A stretch of DNA of 29,848 nucleotides. It comes from Campylobacterales bacterium (lineage in GTDB: Bacteria; Campylobacterota; Campylobacteria; Campylobacterales; QNZT01). Of this stretch, positions 8,213-17,589 are shown piece after piece; the first letter of the stretch is position 1, and the number at the start of each line of letters is the position of its first letter. Under the pieces are notes generated by a model that was given only the letters and a program-made list of their open reading frames with translations, was not told the origin of the DNA and did not search any database. The position numbers were made by a program, and so were the translations under genes. The DNA lies in assembly GCA_027080605.1 (NCBI GenBank), contig JALWRO010000044.1:1-29848 (forward strand). Reading direction: 5' to 3'.

Positions 8213-9298
8213 TTAGCTGAAAGTTGCTAAATGCTCTCTGACATCCTCGTAAATATGGGCATCGAGATAGAGTTGATGCGGTTGACTTCGGTCAATATCT
8301 TCAAGTACAATTACCGGTGTAAGAGAGAAAAAGTTATAAATAATTTTACTTCTTACCCGCACTTCTTCATCAAATGTCGGTGGATTATTGATAATATCTT
8401 GAATATTATTATAAGTTTTTCCAATCAATTGATTAAAAAACGGCAATGGAACAATCACAATATCTTCACGGTTGGTAAAATAAATATCTTCGATTTTATC
8501 CACGATACGAAATTTTGTAAATTTTCTTTTGAGTGTGGAGTATGGTAAGCAATAGGAAGGAATTACTTTACCTCCCCGTTTCACATACGCTCTTAAAAGT
8601 CTGTAATTGAGAAACTTTTCCCTGACAATCTTGTAACGAATACCTTCTTCTTCAAGTTCCATTCTCCGTGTATAAAGTGCGATTCTCTCTTCAATCGATT
8701 CGGGCTGTATCTGCCCCGAAAGTGGCGAAAAGAGTTCATCCGCCAGTCTCTGCTGCTGATCGCGCTGCATCGTCAGGGCATAGAGGCATCCACAATAATC
8801 CTGATGATAGAGCTTCTCCTCTTTCGCCATGGCAAACTGTTCCTGCGTACCGCCACCCTTGCGAAAGTCGGGAGCGACAAATTCCACGCCATATTTTTCC
8901 TGCATCAACCTGCCCGCTTCACGCAACTGATCGAGAGATTTTTTAGGACTTGTCAACAGCGTTGTCGTGATTCGCTTTTCACCCAGTTTCGCCGCTTTTT
9001 GTGCAGTACTTTCGAGGCGGTTATCAAAACAGACATCACACCGAAGTCCCTTTTCAGGCTCCTGTTCCAGCCCCCGCACGGCATCGATCCAGCCTTCGTA
9101 GTCATACTCTCCTTCGATCAAATCGATTCCCAGCTTTTTACATGAACGCTGCACGTCAAGCAGCCGCAGCTTATATTCACTGTAAGGGTGGATATTGGGA
9201 TCGTAAAAGTAACCGGTCAACTTCTCTTCGGGATAGTGTTCATAAAGTTTCTGTAGAAAGTAGTGACTGTCTACCGCACAGCAAATATGCACCAGCAT
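8213..9298 (-). CDS. queH: Epoxyqueuosine reductase QueH
   Basis: A 361-aa QueH (DUF208), the non-QueG enzyme that reduces epoxyqueuosine to queuosine in tRNA wobble positions. Family marks in order: HICCAVDS (C6, C7), GYFYDPNIHPYSEY, RCDVCFDNRL (C87, C90), TTTLLTSPKK, DFRKGGG and YCGCLYAL (C169, C171), consistent with an iron-sulfur/metal centre. The first motif has Val-Asp where many homologues have Pro-Cys (CCAPC). Residues from about 190 on form a 170-aa C-terminal extension absent from minimal QueH proteins. The start overlaps the bcp stop by one base. Partner genes queE and queC lie at 27-29 kb. Confidence 0.9.
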   Translation of the reverse strand: MLVHICCAVDSHYFLQKLYEHYPEEKLTGYFYDPNIHPYSEYKLRLLDVQRSCKKLGIDLIEGEYDYEGWIDAVRGLEQEPEKGLRCDVCFDNRLESTAQKAAKLGEKRITTTLLTSPKKSLDQLREAGRLMQEKYGVEFVAPDFRKGGGTQEQFAMAKEEKLYHQDYCGCLYALTMQRDQQQRLADELFSPLSGQIQPESIEERIALYTRRMELEEEGIRYKIVREKFLNYRLLRAYVKRGGKVIPSYCLPYSTLKRKFTKFRIVDKIEDIYFTNREDIVIVPLPFFNQLIGKTYNNIQDIINNPPTFDEEVRVRSKIIYNFFSLTPVIVLEDIDRSQPHQLYLDAHIYEDVREHLATFS

Positions 9299-9777
9299 TA
9301 TTTACCGTACGCTTCTTTCAATGCTTTGAGTTTCTCTTTTACCGCTTCGACATGTCCCTTGACACGCACATTTGTCCAGCCCGCTGCGATCTTTCCGTCA
9401 GGATCGATAATATAGGTTGTTCTGACCACACCCATATATTCACGTCCGTAATTTTTTTTCAGTTTCCAGACATCGTAAAGCTCGCACACCTCTTTCTCTT
9501 CATCTGCCAGAAGCGTGATTTTCAACCCTTTTTTTTCAATAAAATTGCGGTGTTTTTTCGGACTGTCCGGACTGACGCCCAGTATCACCGCATCGAGTGC
9601 TTCAAAATCTGGTAACGCTTCGGTAAAATCACACGCCTCAGTCGTACAACCCGGTGTATTGTCTTTGGGATAAAAGTAAAGTACAATCCACTTTCCTTTC
9701 AAATCTCTCAGACAAATCTCTGTCTCATCCTGGTTCGGCAGGCAAAAATCCGGTGCCGGTGTTCCTGTTTCTAACAT
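9298..9777 (-). CDS. bcp: Thioredoxin-dependent peroxiredoxin (BCP/PrxQ type)
   Basis: A 159-aa peroxiredoxin that reduces hydrogen peroxide and alkyl hydroperoxides with thioredoxin. The active site DNTPGCTTEACDFTE has the peroxidatic C44 and the resolving C49 five residues later, as in PrxQ-type BCP. GVSPDSPKKHRNFIEK and GREYMGVVRTTYIIDPDG are further family segments. The ATG at 9777 has a strong GAGGGGAAG ribosome site. It is the first gene of the minus-strand block, behind a TAAAAT -10 box, and is coupled to queH by TAATG. Confidence 0.95.
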   Translation of the reverse strand: MLETGTPAPDFCLPNQDETEICLRDLKGKWIVLYFYPKDNTPGCTTEACDFTEALPDFEALDAVILGVSPDSPKKHRNFIEKKGLKITLLADEEKEVCELYDVWKLKKNYGREYMGVVRTTYIIDPDGKIAAGWTNVRVKGHVEAVKEKLKALKEAYGK

Positions 9778-9805
9778 TTTCTTCCCCTCATTCTAGGTTT
9801 TCTGT

Positions 9806-9811
9806 ATTTTA
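9806..9811 (-). promoter_or_regulatory. -10 box (TAAAAT) of the bcp-queH-fabZ block
   Basis: The complement reads TATGCTAAAATAC, giving a TAAAAT hexamer about 28 bases before the bcp ATG in the 83-base divergent region shared with the diguanylate cyclase gene. No clear -35 box. It probably starts the long minus-strand transcript. Confidence 0.5.
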
Positions 9812-9860
9812 GCATATTTTCTCATTTTATAAAAAAACAGAAACGCCGATATATAAGATT

Positions 9861-11789
9861 ATGAAATTTACAGAGATAATAAACCGTTATAAAAAACCGA
9901 TTCTGCTTTTTCTGTTTATCGAAACTTTGCTTTTTGCATCACTTCGCTATGACCGACAAATACGTGTTGAGGAGCATCTTCAGGATGTGACAAACAAACT
10001 CAATGCCGAATATAAAGTTATTTTAAACGCTTTTGATGAAAAAGCGCAGATTGCATTTGAAACATTGATCGACACGCCGCAGGTCAAGGAGATTATGACA
10101 CAAGTTTCACAGGCAGATGAGACACAAAAGAGAGTGCTCCGGCAAAAGCTCTATGCCATACTGAAAAAGAAGTTTCATGAACTGCAAAAATTCGGCTTCA
10201 AACAGGTACACTTCCACCTGCCGGACAACCACAGTTTTTTACGCATGCACAAACCGAAAAAATTTGGAGACGATTTAAGCAACTTTCGCAAAACCGTAGT
10301 CTATGTCAATGAAACCAATCACCGAATCAGTGGCTTTGAAGAGGGCATCGCCAATGACGGATACAGATTTGTCTTTCCGCTTTTCGATCAAAACCGCTAT
10401 CTCGGAAGCGTGGAACTCTCCTTTTCAGCCTATACACTCTCCGGCTTTTTGCAAGATGAATTTCTGGACACACGGTTTATCATTTCCAAAAAAGCGCTGC
10501 TTTCTACTGCTAATAATTATACTACCAGTACCATCGACAATCGCTTTGTCACAGATAAAAATTATCAGGATCATCCTGTTCCTTTTTCAAAAGACAATCG
10601 TATAAAAAACTATTTGTCAAAAAATGCGGATCACAGTTTTTCACTCGAAGAAACAGCAGCAGACAAAACATATATTGTCACGTTCATACCGGTAAAAAAT
10701 CCGGTCACACTGGAAACCGATGCCTACATGGTAATCTTTTCACAGGATAAATATCTCACACAGATAGACGGTAACTTCTGGATACTTTTTAGCGTTTTGA
10801 GTATCGTCACCATGCTTCTGTTTTTATACAATATCAAAGACAGAAATTTCCGAAAAAAAATTGAAATACAAAACAGTGAACTGGAAGTAACCAACAAAAG
10901 ACTTAAAACCATCCTCGATTCTCAGGACAATATGATCATCATTACCGACGGAACACGTATGATCGATGCCAATGCAAAAGTCCTGGCATTTTTCGGGTTC
11001 AGCAGCTTTAGACAGTTCATCAGACGGCATCGCTGTATTTGCGATTTTTTTCTCAGACATAAAGACTATTTTCACCTTGGGAGAGTTCCGAAACAGCAAC
11101 AATGGATTGAATATATTGAAACACTTCCTCCGCAAAAAAGAGTCGTAACGATGATCGGCATCGATATGGAGGCAAAAGCATTTCAGGTGAATATCAATAA
11201 ATATGGCGAAAACGGCAGTTCCATTATTACTCTCAACGATGTCACCGATATGCTGATTCAGCAGAAAATACTGCAATACAAAGCTATGCATGACAGGCTG
11301 ACAGATATTTACAACCGGCAAAAAATCGATGAAGTACTCGATAAAATCTGCGGCTATTCCCGCAGGCGAAAAGAGGAGATCGGTATTATTATGTTCGATA
11401 TCGACCATTTCAAACGCGTCAATGACAAATTTGGTCACGATACCGGAGATGAAGTTCTGAAAAAAGTGGCGCAACTAATCAAACGTAATATACGTGAAGA
11501 GGATATTTTCGGTCGCTGGGGAGGTGAAGAGTTCGTTGTTATCCTGCGCCACACCAGTGTAGAGAACACCCACAAAAAAGCGGAAATGTTACGTAAGGCA
11601 ATAGAGCAGATGCATCATGAAAACATTCCTGCTGTCACTGCCAGTTTCGGCGTGACCAAAGTAACCCGCAACGACACACCTCAGGCACTCATGAAACGTG
11701 TCGATCTGGCACTTTACAAAGCCAAGTCTGAAGGAAGAAACCGTGTTGTCCTCTCCTCCTTTCGAAAAGCACAACTGGTTTTAAGCTAA
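9861..11789 (+). CDS. Membrane diguanylate cyclase, Cache-PAS-GGDEF
   Basis: A 642-aa sensor enzyme that should make cyclic di-GMP. Layout: membrane helix about 13-30, an extracytoplasmic region about 31-300 resembling a double-Cache sensor, second membrane helix 306-326, coiled linker, a PAS-like domain about 350-460 (ILDSQDNMIIITDG...) and a GGDEF domain from about 475. The active site is GGEEF at 554-558. An RxxD inhibitory site (R545, D548) lies five residues upstream, so product feedback is expected. FDIDHFKRVNDKFGHDTGD is the classical metal/nucleotide segment. The Shine-Dalgarno is weak. The gene overlaps the convergent aldehyde dehydrogenase by four bases. The ligand cannot be read from sequence. 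Confidence 0.92.
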   Translation: MKFTEIINRYKKPILLFLFIETLLFASLRYDRQIRVEEHLQDVTNKLNAEYKVILNAFDEKAQIAFETLIDTPQVKEIMTQVSQADETQKRVLRQKLYAILKKKFHELQKFGFKQVHFHLPDNHSFLRMHKPKKFGDDLSNFRKTVVYVNETNHRISGFEEGIANDGYRFVFPLFDQNRYLGSVELSFSAYTLSGFLQDEFLDTRFIISKKALLSTANNYTTSTIDNRFVTDKNYQDHPVPFSKDNRIKNYLSKNADHSFSLEETAADKTYIVTFIPVKNPVTLETDAYMVIFSQDKYLTQIDGNFWILFSVLSIVTMLLFLYNIKDRNFRKKIEIQNSELEVTNKRLKTILDSQDNMIIITDGTRMIDANAKVLAFFGFSSFRQFIRRHRCICDFFLRHKDYFHLGRVPKQQQWIEYIETLPPQKRVVTMIGIDMEAKAFQVNINKYGENGSSIITLNDVTDMLIQQKILQYKAMHDRLTDIYNRQKIDEVLDKICGYSRRRKEEIGIIMFDIDHFKRVNDKFGHDTGDEVLKKVAQLIKRNIREEDIFGRWGGEEFVVILRHTSVENTHKKAEMLRKAIEQMHHENIPAVTASFGVTKVTRNDTPQALMKRVDLALYKAKSEGRNRVVLSSFRKAQLVLS

Positions 11790-13201
11790 CAGATTACAAC
11801 CGATTTCATCTCGGTAAACTCTTCCAACGCATATTTGGGTCCCTCTTTCCCAATTCCGCTGAGTTTACTGCCCCCGTAGGGCTGAATATCAAAACGCACT
11901 GTCGGAATATCATTCACCACGACACCACCGCATTCATACTCTTCGATTGCGCGTTGTGTATTTTTAAGATCGTTGGTAAAAATCGAATACTGCAACCCAT
12001 AAGGCGAGTTGTTGATTTTCCCCAGCGCTTCGTCAAAATCTTTGACCTGAACAATACTCACAATCGGCGCAAATACCTCCTCACAGACAATATTCATCGC
12101 ATCGTGCACCTTATTCATGACCGTCGGAGGGAAGAGATTTCCCTCACGTTTACCGCCACTTAAAAGCTCGGCACCCTCGTTCACGGCACTCTGCACCCAA
12201 CTCTCAGCACGGATTACCGCCTCCTCGTTGATCAACGGTCCCATAAATGTCTCTTCGTCATACGGATCGCCCACCATCAGTTGATTTGCCTCCTGTGCAA
12301 GCAACGCGGCAAAAGTATCCGCTACCTTTTCATGAACATAGATACGCTGCAAAGAGATACAGACCTGACCAGAGTTTGCAAAAGCACCCACGGCACACTT
12401 TTTCGCAGCTGTACCGAGATCGGCACTCTCATCTATGAATGTCGCGGCATTGCCACCCAGCTCCAGTGAAACTTTCTTGATACCCGCCTGAGACATGATG
12501 ATCTTTCCAACCGGCACACTTCCAGTAAAGCTGATGACTCTTGGGATCGGACTTTTGACCAGAGTACTGCCCACTTCCGCATCACCATATACTACACTCA
12601 GGGCATTTGGCGAACGGTGCTTGCTTTGGATAAAAAGCCTTGCAAATTTATAAGCGGTCAGCGGTGCTTCCGGGGTAGGCTTCAACACGACCGCATTCCC
12701 GCTGATCAGCGCCGGTCCCAGTTTGTGCGCAATCAGATTGAGTGGAAAATTAAACGGCGTAATCAGCGCGGCAACCCCCACCGGTACACGCTTGTAAAAT
12801 GCTAGCGTTTTTCTGCCGCTGGGCATTGCGTCGGTATTGAATGTCTCACCGTGCTGCTCGATTGCCGCCGTGATACTCAGCCGAAGCGTCTCGATACAAC
12901 GCTCCACTTCAACACGTGCAGATGCGATCGGCTTACCCACTTCGTCGGTAATCGTCCGTGCGATATCCTCTTTTTGTTCACGCAACCCTTCGATCACATC
13001 TTCCAGCCATGCCACCCGCTGACTCAGAAGGATATCTCTGTTTTTTCTGAAAGCCTCCTGTGCAATATCCAACGCCTCTTTGGCATCACTCGCGTCACAT
13101 ACAGGAAAAGTAGCGACTACTTTACCGCTATAGGGATTTTTGATCTCTTCTGTCTTTGTTTTGGTAACTTCCACATCTCCGAAAAATATCTTCGCATCCA
13201 T
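11786..13201 (-). CDS. NAD(P)-dependent aldehyde dehydrogenase
   Basis: A 471-aa ALDH-superfamily enzyme oxidising an aldehyde to an acid. The Rossmann segment PVGVAALITPFNFPLNL, the general base E247 in LELGGNA and the nucleophile C281 in NSGQVCIS are present with the normal spacing of 34. The substrate is unclear: length and motifs recall lactaldehyde/succinate-semialdehyde and non-phosphorylating GAPDH types. It has an AGGAG ribosome site and a TAAAAT box upstream and is a single-gene unit. The stop codon overlaps the convergent cyclase stop (bases CTAA). Confidence 0.93.
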   Translation of the reverse strand: MDAKIFFGDVEVTKTKTEEIKNPYSGKVVATFPVCDASDAKEALDIAQEAFRKNRDILLSQRVAWLEDVIEGLREQKEDIARTITDEVGKPIASARVEVERCIETLRLSITAAIEQHGETFNTDAMPSGRKTLAFYKRVPVGVAALITPFNFPLNLIAHKLGPALISGNAVVLKPTPEAPLTAYKFARLFIQSKHRSPNALSVVYGDAEVGSTLVKSPIPRVISFTGSVPVGKIIMSQAGIKKVSLELGGNAATFIDESADLGTAAKKCAVGAFANSGQVCISLQRIYVHEKVADTFAALLAQEANQLMVGDPYDEETFMGPLINEEAVIRAESWVQSAVNEGAELLSGGKREGNLFPPTVMNKVHDAMNIVCEEVFAPIVSIVQVKDFDEALGKINNSPYGLQYSIFTNDLKNTQRAIEEYECGGVVVNDIPTVRFDIQPYGGSKLSGIGKEGPKYALEEFTEMKSVVIC

Positions 13202-13226
13202 TGCCGCGCTCCTTTATCTTTTCTTG

Positions 13227-13232
13227 ATTTTA
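13227..13232 (-). promoter_or_regulatory. -10 box (TAAAAT) of the aldehyde dehydrogenase gene
   Basis: The complement reads GTTAAAATC, 25 bases before the ATG at 13201, in the divergent region 13202-13296. No clear -35. Confidence 0.4.
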
Positions 13233-13250
13233 ACACATAATTTTTGAATA

Positions 13251-13281
13251 TTGACGATAATACCAATAGGACACCTATAAT
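13251..13281 (+). promoter_or_regulatory. Sigma-70-like promoter of the PfkB-deiminase-helicase operon
   Basis: TTGACG at 13251-13256 and TATAAT at 13276-13281 are separated by 19 bases, a little long but otherwise close to consensus. It lies 15 bases upstream of the first ATG of the operon. Confidence 0.6.
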
Positions 13282-13296
13282 AGAAACAGAGGTATA

Positions 13297-14409
13297 ATGA
13301 CGTTCATGAAAGAAAATAACATCGTCGTCATAGGCGGCGCAAATCTCGAATATATCATTACCAGCGAGTATGAAATAATCCGCGGCAGTAAAAACAGTGT
13401 CAATATAGAAGAGTACTACGGCGGAAGCGGAGTCAACTACACTCTTCGTTTACTGCATACGGGAGAACCTGTTTACCCTGTACTGTTTCTCGGTGATGAC
13501 CACGCCGGACATCAGATCCAGGCGGAAATTGCCACTGCCCTGACCGCCGAAAATCCAAAAATACGCTATTTTATCGAAGAGAGAGGTTTTTTTATTCCCG
13601 GAGTAGATACACCTAAATCGACTATTATCGTAGAAGGTGCGTACAGAACCATTCTTACCCACGACAAAAACCGTAAAAATACATTCCGTTCATTTGTCGC
13701 GGAACGTCTGAAAAAAGTAGATGATGTCAGTGCTGTGATTATCGGACATATACACAATGACAAACCCGCCATCAGCCAGACACCGGAAAATCTCAGTACC
13801 ATCTTTGCCATCAAATATTTCCAACACAAAGAGGTACTGATCTATGCCAATTTCGGCGCTTCTCAGCTGGCACACGGCTTTGATTTCTGGAAGGCACACC
13901 TCCCCTTCGTCGATATTTTGCAACTCAATGTCTATGAGATGAAAAACTTTTTTCAAAAAGAGAACGAATACCCTACTTTAGAAAAGATCGTCAAAACATT
14001 GCAGGATTTAGAGATCTCCGCCATCATCACACTCGATAAATTCGGCGCTATCGGCATTTTAAAAGATGCAAAAGATAGCGTTTTTCTTGCCCGTCCCGTT
14101 GATCTGGGCGATAAATTTGCCGATTCGACAGGTGCCGGCGACGCTTTTTGTGCGGGAATGGTCGCTGCACTCAACGGCAAAAAAACGTTCACCGCATACG
14201 ATTTTAAACATGCCATGGAAGTAGCAAGAAGCTGGGCAGTATGCGCCTGTATGTCCTACGGCGGTGCCAACCACTGCCCAAGTGCCGAAGCAATCGAAAC
14301 ATTTCATGAAAACATCGTCAAAGACAATGAAGTACTGCAATATCAGGGAGAACGTATCAAAGATATCTTCGCACTCATTGATGTTACAATGGAGCTACAC
14401 GACATATGA
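13297..14409 (+). CDS. PfkB/ribokinase-family carbohydrate kinase
   Basis: A 370-aa kinase of the PfkB family, which phosphorylates sugars or nucleosides with ATP. The N-terminal glycine signature is YYGGSGVNYTLRLL, and the C-terminal signature is DSTGAGDAFCAG with catalytic D282. A Met at codon 4 (13306) is an alternative start: AGAGG is only four bases from the first ATG and 13 from the second, so neither is ideal. Substrate unknown. The stop overlaps the next gene by ATGA. The longer than usual size (ribokinase is about 310 aa) comes partly from a C-terminal tail after residue 320. Confidence 0.88.
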   Translation: MTFMKENNIVVIGGANLEYIITSEYEIIRGSKNSVNIEEYYGGSGVNYTLRLLHTGEPVYPVLFLGDDHAGHQIQAEIATALTAENPKIRYFIEERGFFIPGVDTPKSTIIVEGAYRTILTHDKNRKNTFRSFVAERLKKVDDVSAVIIGHIHNDKPAISQTPENLSTIFAIKYFQHKEVLIYANFGASQLAHGFDFWKAHLPFVDILQLNVYEMKNFFQKENEYPTLEKIVKTLQDLEISAIITLDKFGAIGILKDAKDSVFLARPVDLGDKFADSTGAGDAFCAGMVAALNGKKTFTAYDFKHAMEVARSWAVCACMSYGGANHCPSAEAIETFHENIVKDNEVLQYQGERIKDIFALIDVTMELHDI

Positions 14410-15401
14410 GAAGAGTACCTGCCGAATGGGAACCCCAGGATAGTATCCTGATGGTCTTCCCACACAAAAAGAGCGACTGGGCGGACGATCTCAAAAGCGC
14501 TGAATCGGTCTTTTTGCGAATCGCCAGTTCCATCTGTTTCAACCAGAAGCTCATCCTGGTCTGCGACGATAGGGAGCGGGTCAAAGAGATGTTCTGCTAC
14601 CACGACAAAATCTCCTTCGTGCAGTTTGACACCAACGACACATGGATACGCGACTTCGGTCCGATCACCATCTACGAAAATGATGAACGCAAACTGATCG
14701 ACTTTCGCTTCAACGGCTGGGGCGGGAAGTTTGACGCAACACTGGACAATCAAGTAACGGCGTACCTGCACAAAAACTGGCACTTCGGCATCTCTCCGCT
14801 GCTTCATGAAGAGATGATACTGGAAGGAGGCTCTATCGAAAGTGACGGAAAAGGAACCCTGCTGACCACGACCAAATGCCTCCTCAACCCTAACCGAAAC
14901 CCACATATGACAAAAGAGGAGATCGAAGCGAAACTGACTGAACTCTTCGGACTCAAGCGCATCCTCTGGCTTCATCACGGTGAACTCATCGGCGACGACA
15001 CCGACGCGCACATCGATACCCTCGCACGCTTCATCGACCCCGAAACCATCGCCTACGTCACCTGTAACGACCCCGATGACCCGCACTACAAAGAGCTTAA
15101 AAAGATGGAAGCGGAGCTGCAAAGCTTCAAAACGCCGGAGGGAAAACCCTACCGACTCATCCCCCTGCCGCTCCCCGCACCCAAATACAAAAACGGACAA
15201 CGCCTGCCCGCTACCTACGCCAACTTCCTCATCGCCAACCACGTCGTCCTACTGCCCACCTACGAAGACCCGCTAGACAAAGAGATGACAGCGCTGTTCA
15301 AAACACTCTTCCCGACTCGTGAAATTATTCCCATCAAAGCCACCCGCCTCATCGAAGAGGGCGGATCGATTCACTGCTCGACGATGCAGGTGGTGAAATG
15401 A
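14406..15401 (+). CDS. aguA: Agmatine deiminase / peptidylarginine deiminase family protein
   Basis: A 331-aa guanidino-group hydrolase of the PPAD fold. The catalytic pattern is intact: TNDTWIRDFGPI with an Asp pair, FNGWGGKF, LEGGSIESDG, DDTDAHIDTLARF with the catalytic His, and EGGSIHCSTMQ with nucleophile C324 near the C-terminus. Agmatine deiminase converts agmatine to N-carbamoylputrescine for polyamine synthesis, the route expected in Campylobacterota; the partner aguB is not in the window. It is coupled to both neighbours by 4-bp ATGA overlaps. The part from about 14900 to 15400 is visibly richer in C-ending codons than the flanks. Confidence 0.88.
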   Translation: MRRVPAEWEPQDSILMVFPHKKSDWADDLKSAESVFLRIASSICFNQKLILVCDDRERVKEMFCYHDKISFVQFDTNDTWIRDFGPITIYENDERKLIDFRFNGWGGKFDATLDNQVTAYLHKNWHFGISPLLHEEMILEGGSIESDGKGTLLTTTKCLLNPNRNPHMTKEEIEAKLTELFGLKRILWLHHGELIGDDTDAHIDTLARFIDPETIAYVTCNDPDDPHYKELKKMEAELQSFKTPEGKPYRLIPLPLPAPKYKNGQRLPATYANFLIANHVVLLPTYEDPLDKEMTALFKTLFPTREIIPIKATRLIEEGGSIHCSTMQVVK

Positions 15402-17563
15402 CCCCACCCATCCTGCTACCCGGCATACTCAAAGAGAAAGATCTCACCCTGGCGCTGCGTCGGCTCAAACTTAAAACTTCCGATATCAAATCGATTCATT
15501 ATGCCGATAACGCGACATTGATCTTTTTGAAAAAACGGGTCAAGAACAAGCCGAAAAAAGAGTTAATCCCTTCCCGAAAAACGGAAGCGGAAATGTTGCG
15601 TGTCGAAGCGTTTGTCGAGGAGTATCGGTACCTGATAGCACAGGAGCGTACGGCGGAGATCGAAGCGCAGATTCGGGAGATCAAAACGTTCAGCGCGCAT
15701 GAAAGAGAGCTTTTCGGTCGTGCGGTGCTGCACCTGAAGGGGAAGTATCTGGGGAGTGAGTTTTACTACCATCTGGTGCGTTTTTCCAGAGACAAACGGA
15801 TCGAAACGGAGATCGCAAACGGTGATATCGTCCTGGTCAGTCAGGGAAATCCGCTGCAAAGCGATCTGACCGGTACGGTGTTTGAGATCAGGCGCCATTT
15901 CATCACTGTGGCGTTTGAAAACGCACCACCCAGATGGGCACTCTCAAAAGATATACGCATCGATCTCTATATCAACGATATCACTTTCAAACGTATGGAA
16001 GAGAATCTTCTGGAACTGCTGCACGCCAGAGGACGGCAGAAAAAAGTGCGCAATATTATTCTGGGACTCGATGCACCCGAAGCGGCGGCTCCCATCCCCT
16101 TTACCCCTAAAGATAACCGTCTCAACTTCTCCCAGAAAGAGGCGGTTTCCAAAGCGCTCGGCAGTAAAACGCTTTTTCTGATTCACGGACCTCCGGGAAC
16201 AGGCAAAACCAGTACGTTGATCGAACTGATTCTTCAGTCTGTCGCGCGAAAACAAAAAGTACTCGCAACTGCCGATTCCAACACCGCGGTGGACAATATG
16301 CTGATGCGTCTGGCAAAACACGACTGCAAAATTGTACGAATCGGACACCCTGTGCGCATCGCAGCCGAACTCCACAAATACTCTATTCATTATCTCTTCG
16401 AACAGCACGCCGCGGCTAAGTCACTGAAAGAGGCGTGGCAGGAGATCAAAGAGATGGCACAGCAGCGCGACCTGCACGCCAAACCCACCGCCGCAAGAAG
16501 CCGGGGAATGAATCAGGAACGTATCCTCTCCCTCGTGCACAAGGGCAAAACCCAGCGCGGCATCTCCAAAGAGACGCTCCAGTCGATGGCGCTGTGGATC
16601 AAAGCGAACAGAAAAATCGAAGCCAAAGCAAACGATCTGCGCGATCAGGAGGCACAGATTTACCGACAGATCATTGAAGATGCGGATATCGTTCTGGCGA
16701 CCAACTCGATGGCAAAATCGGATATGCTTGCCGATACCTGGTTCGATCTTGCCGTCATCGATGAGGGAAGCCAGCAGATGATCCCCTCCACACTTATCCC
16801 CATCCTCAAGGCAAATCGTTTCGTCATCGCCGGAGACCATAAACAACTGCCGCCGACTGTCATCAGTAACCATCCCAAACTCAGGGAAACCCTTTTTGAA
16901 GCGTTGATCGAAAAACACCCGAACCTTTCGAAGATGTTGCAGGTACAGTACCGTATGCACGAAAAGATCATGAAGTTCTCCAACGAACACTTTTATGAAG
17001 GAAAATTGATCGCCGATGAGAGTGTCAGAGGGCATACGCTGGCGGATCTGGGACTTCATGAGAGCCAAAAATTTCCCGAGATACTCGCGCTTTCCTCACC
17101 GCTGACTTTTGTGGATATGCACCAAACCGATGCAAAAGAGGCACAAAACGAACGCTCCACCAGCTACTACAACGAAGCCGAAGCAAAGCTTTGTGTCGAC
17201 CTTGCCCGTGAACTGCTCCAAATGGGCGCGAAACCGGAAGATATCGGTATCATCACACCCTACGCCGCACAGATCAAAACAATCAAACAACTGCTTGAAC
17301 ATCATGAACTTTCCGTCGAAACCAAAACCGTCGACGGTTTTCAGGGACAGGAGAAGAAAGTGATCATTATCTCTTTTGTACGTGCAAACGAGAAAGGAGA
17401 GATCGGATTTTTAAAAGACGCCAGACGACTCAACGTCGCCGTGACACGCGCCAGACGCAAGCTGATCTGCATCGGCGACGCAAAGATATTGCGTCATGAT
17501 AAACTTTTTGCGGAGTTTTTGGGATTTATGGAAGATGAAGGAGATTTTGTTCTTCCTTCCTGA
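15398..17563 (+). CDS. Upf1/IGHMBP2-like superfamily 1B helicase
   Basis: A 721-aa DNA/RNA helicase of the Upf1-like SF1B class. Residues 1-230 form an N-terminal region with a beta-barrel-like part (GDIVLVSQGNPLQSDLTGTVFEIR). Motifs follow in order: Q-motif NFSQKEAV, Walker A HGPPGTGKTS (G264-T271), ADSNTAVDNML (Ia), Walker B VIDEGSQQ (Gly where DEAxQ is usual), GDHKQLPPT (III), QYRMHEKI (IV), TVDGFQGQEK (V) and NVAVTRARRKL (VI). All ATPase residues are present. Cellular role in bacteria is not established; roles in RNA or nucleic-acid quality control are inferred from eukaryotic relatives. It starts by ATGA overlap with the deiminase, with AGGTGG just upstream. Confidence 0.9.
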   Translation: MTPPILLPGILKEKDLTLALRRLKLKTSDIKSIHYADNATLIFLKKRVKNKPKKELIPSRKTEAEMLRVEAFVEEYRYLIAQERTAEIEAQIREIKTFSAHERELFGRAVLHLKGKYLGSEFYYHLVRFSRDKRIETEIANGDIVLVSQGNPLQSDLTGTVFEIRRHFITVAFENAPPRWALSKDIRIDLYINDITFKRMEENLLELLHARGRQKKVRNIILGLDAPEAAAPIPFTPKDNRLNFSQKEAVSKALGSKTLFLIHGPPGTGKTSTLIELILQSVARKQKVLATADSNTAVDNMLMRLAKHDCKIVRIGHPVRIAAELHKYSIHYLFEQHAAAKSLKEAWQEIKEMAQQRDLHAKPTAARSRGMNQERILSLVHKGKTQRGISKETLQSMALWIKANRKIEAKANDLRDQEAQIYRQIIEDADIVLATNSMAKSDMLADTWFDLAVIDEGSQQMIPSTLIPILKANRFVIAGDHKQLPPTVISNHPKLRETLFEALIEKHPNLSKMLQVQYRMHEKIMKFSNEHFYEGKLIADESVRGHTLADLGLHESQKFPEILALSSPLTFVDMHQTDAKEAQNERSTSYYNEAEAKLCVDLARELLQMGAKPEDIGIITPYAAQIKTIKQLLEHHELSVETKTVDGFQGQEKKVIIISFVRANEKGEIGFLKDARRLNVAVTRARRKLICIGDAKILRHDKLFAEFLGFMEDEGDFVLPS

Positions 17564-17589
17564 TTTATCTTATTTTGAAAGGTTTTGAG

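Noticed and set aside
14343..15242. Minus-strand frame of 299 codons opposite the agmatine deiminase gene
   Set aside because: A shadow frame, Val/Phe-rich without motifs; the plus-strand gene has all catalytic residues and coupled neighbours.
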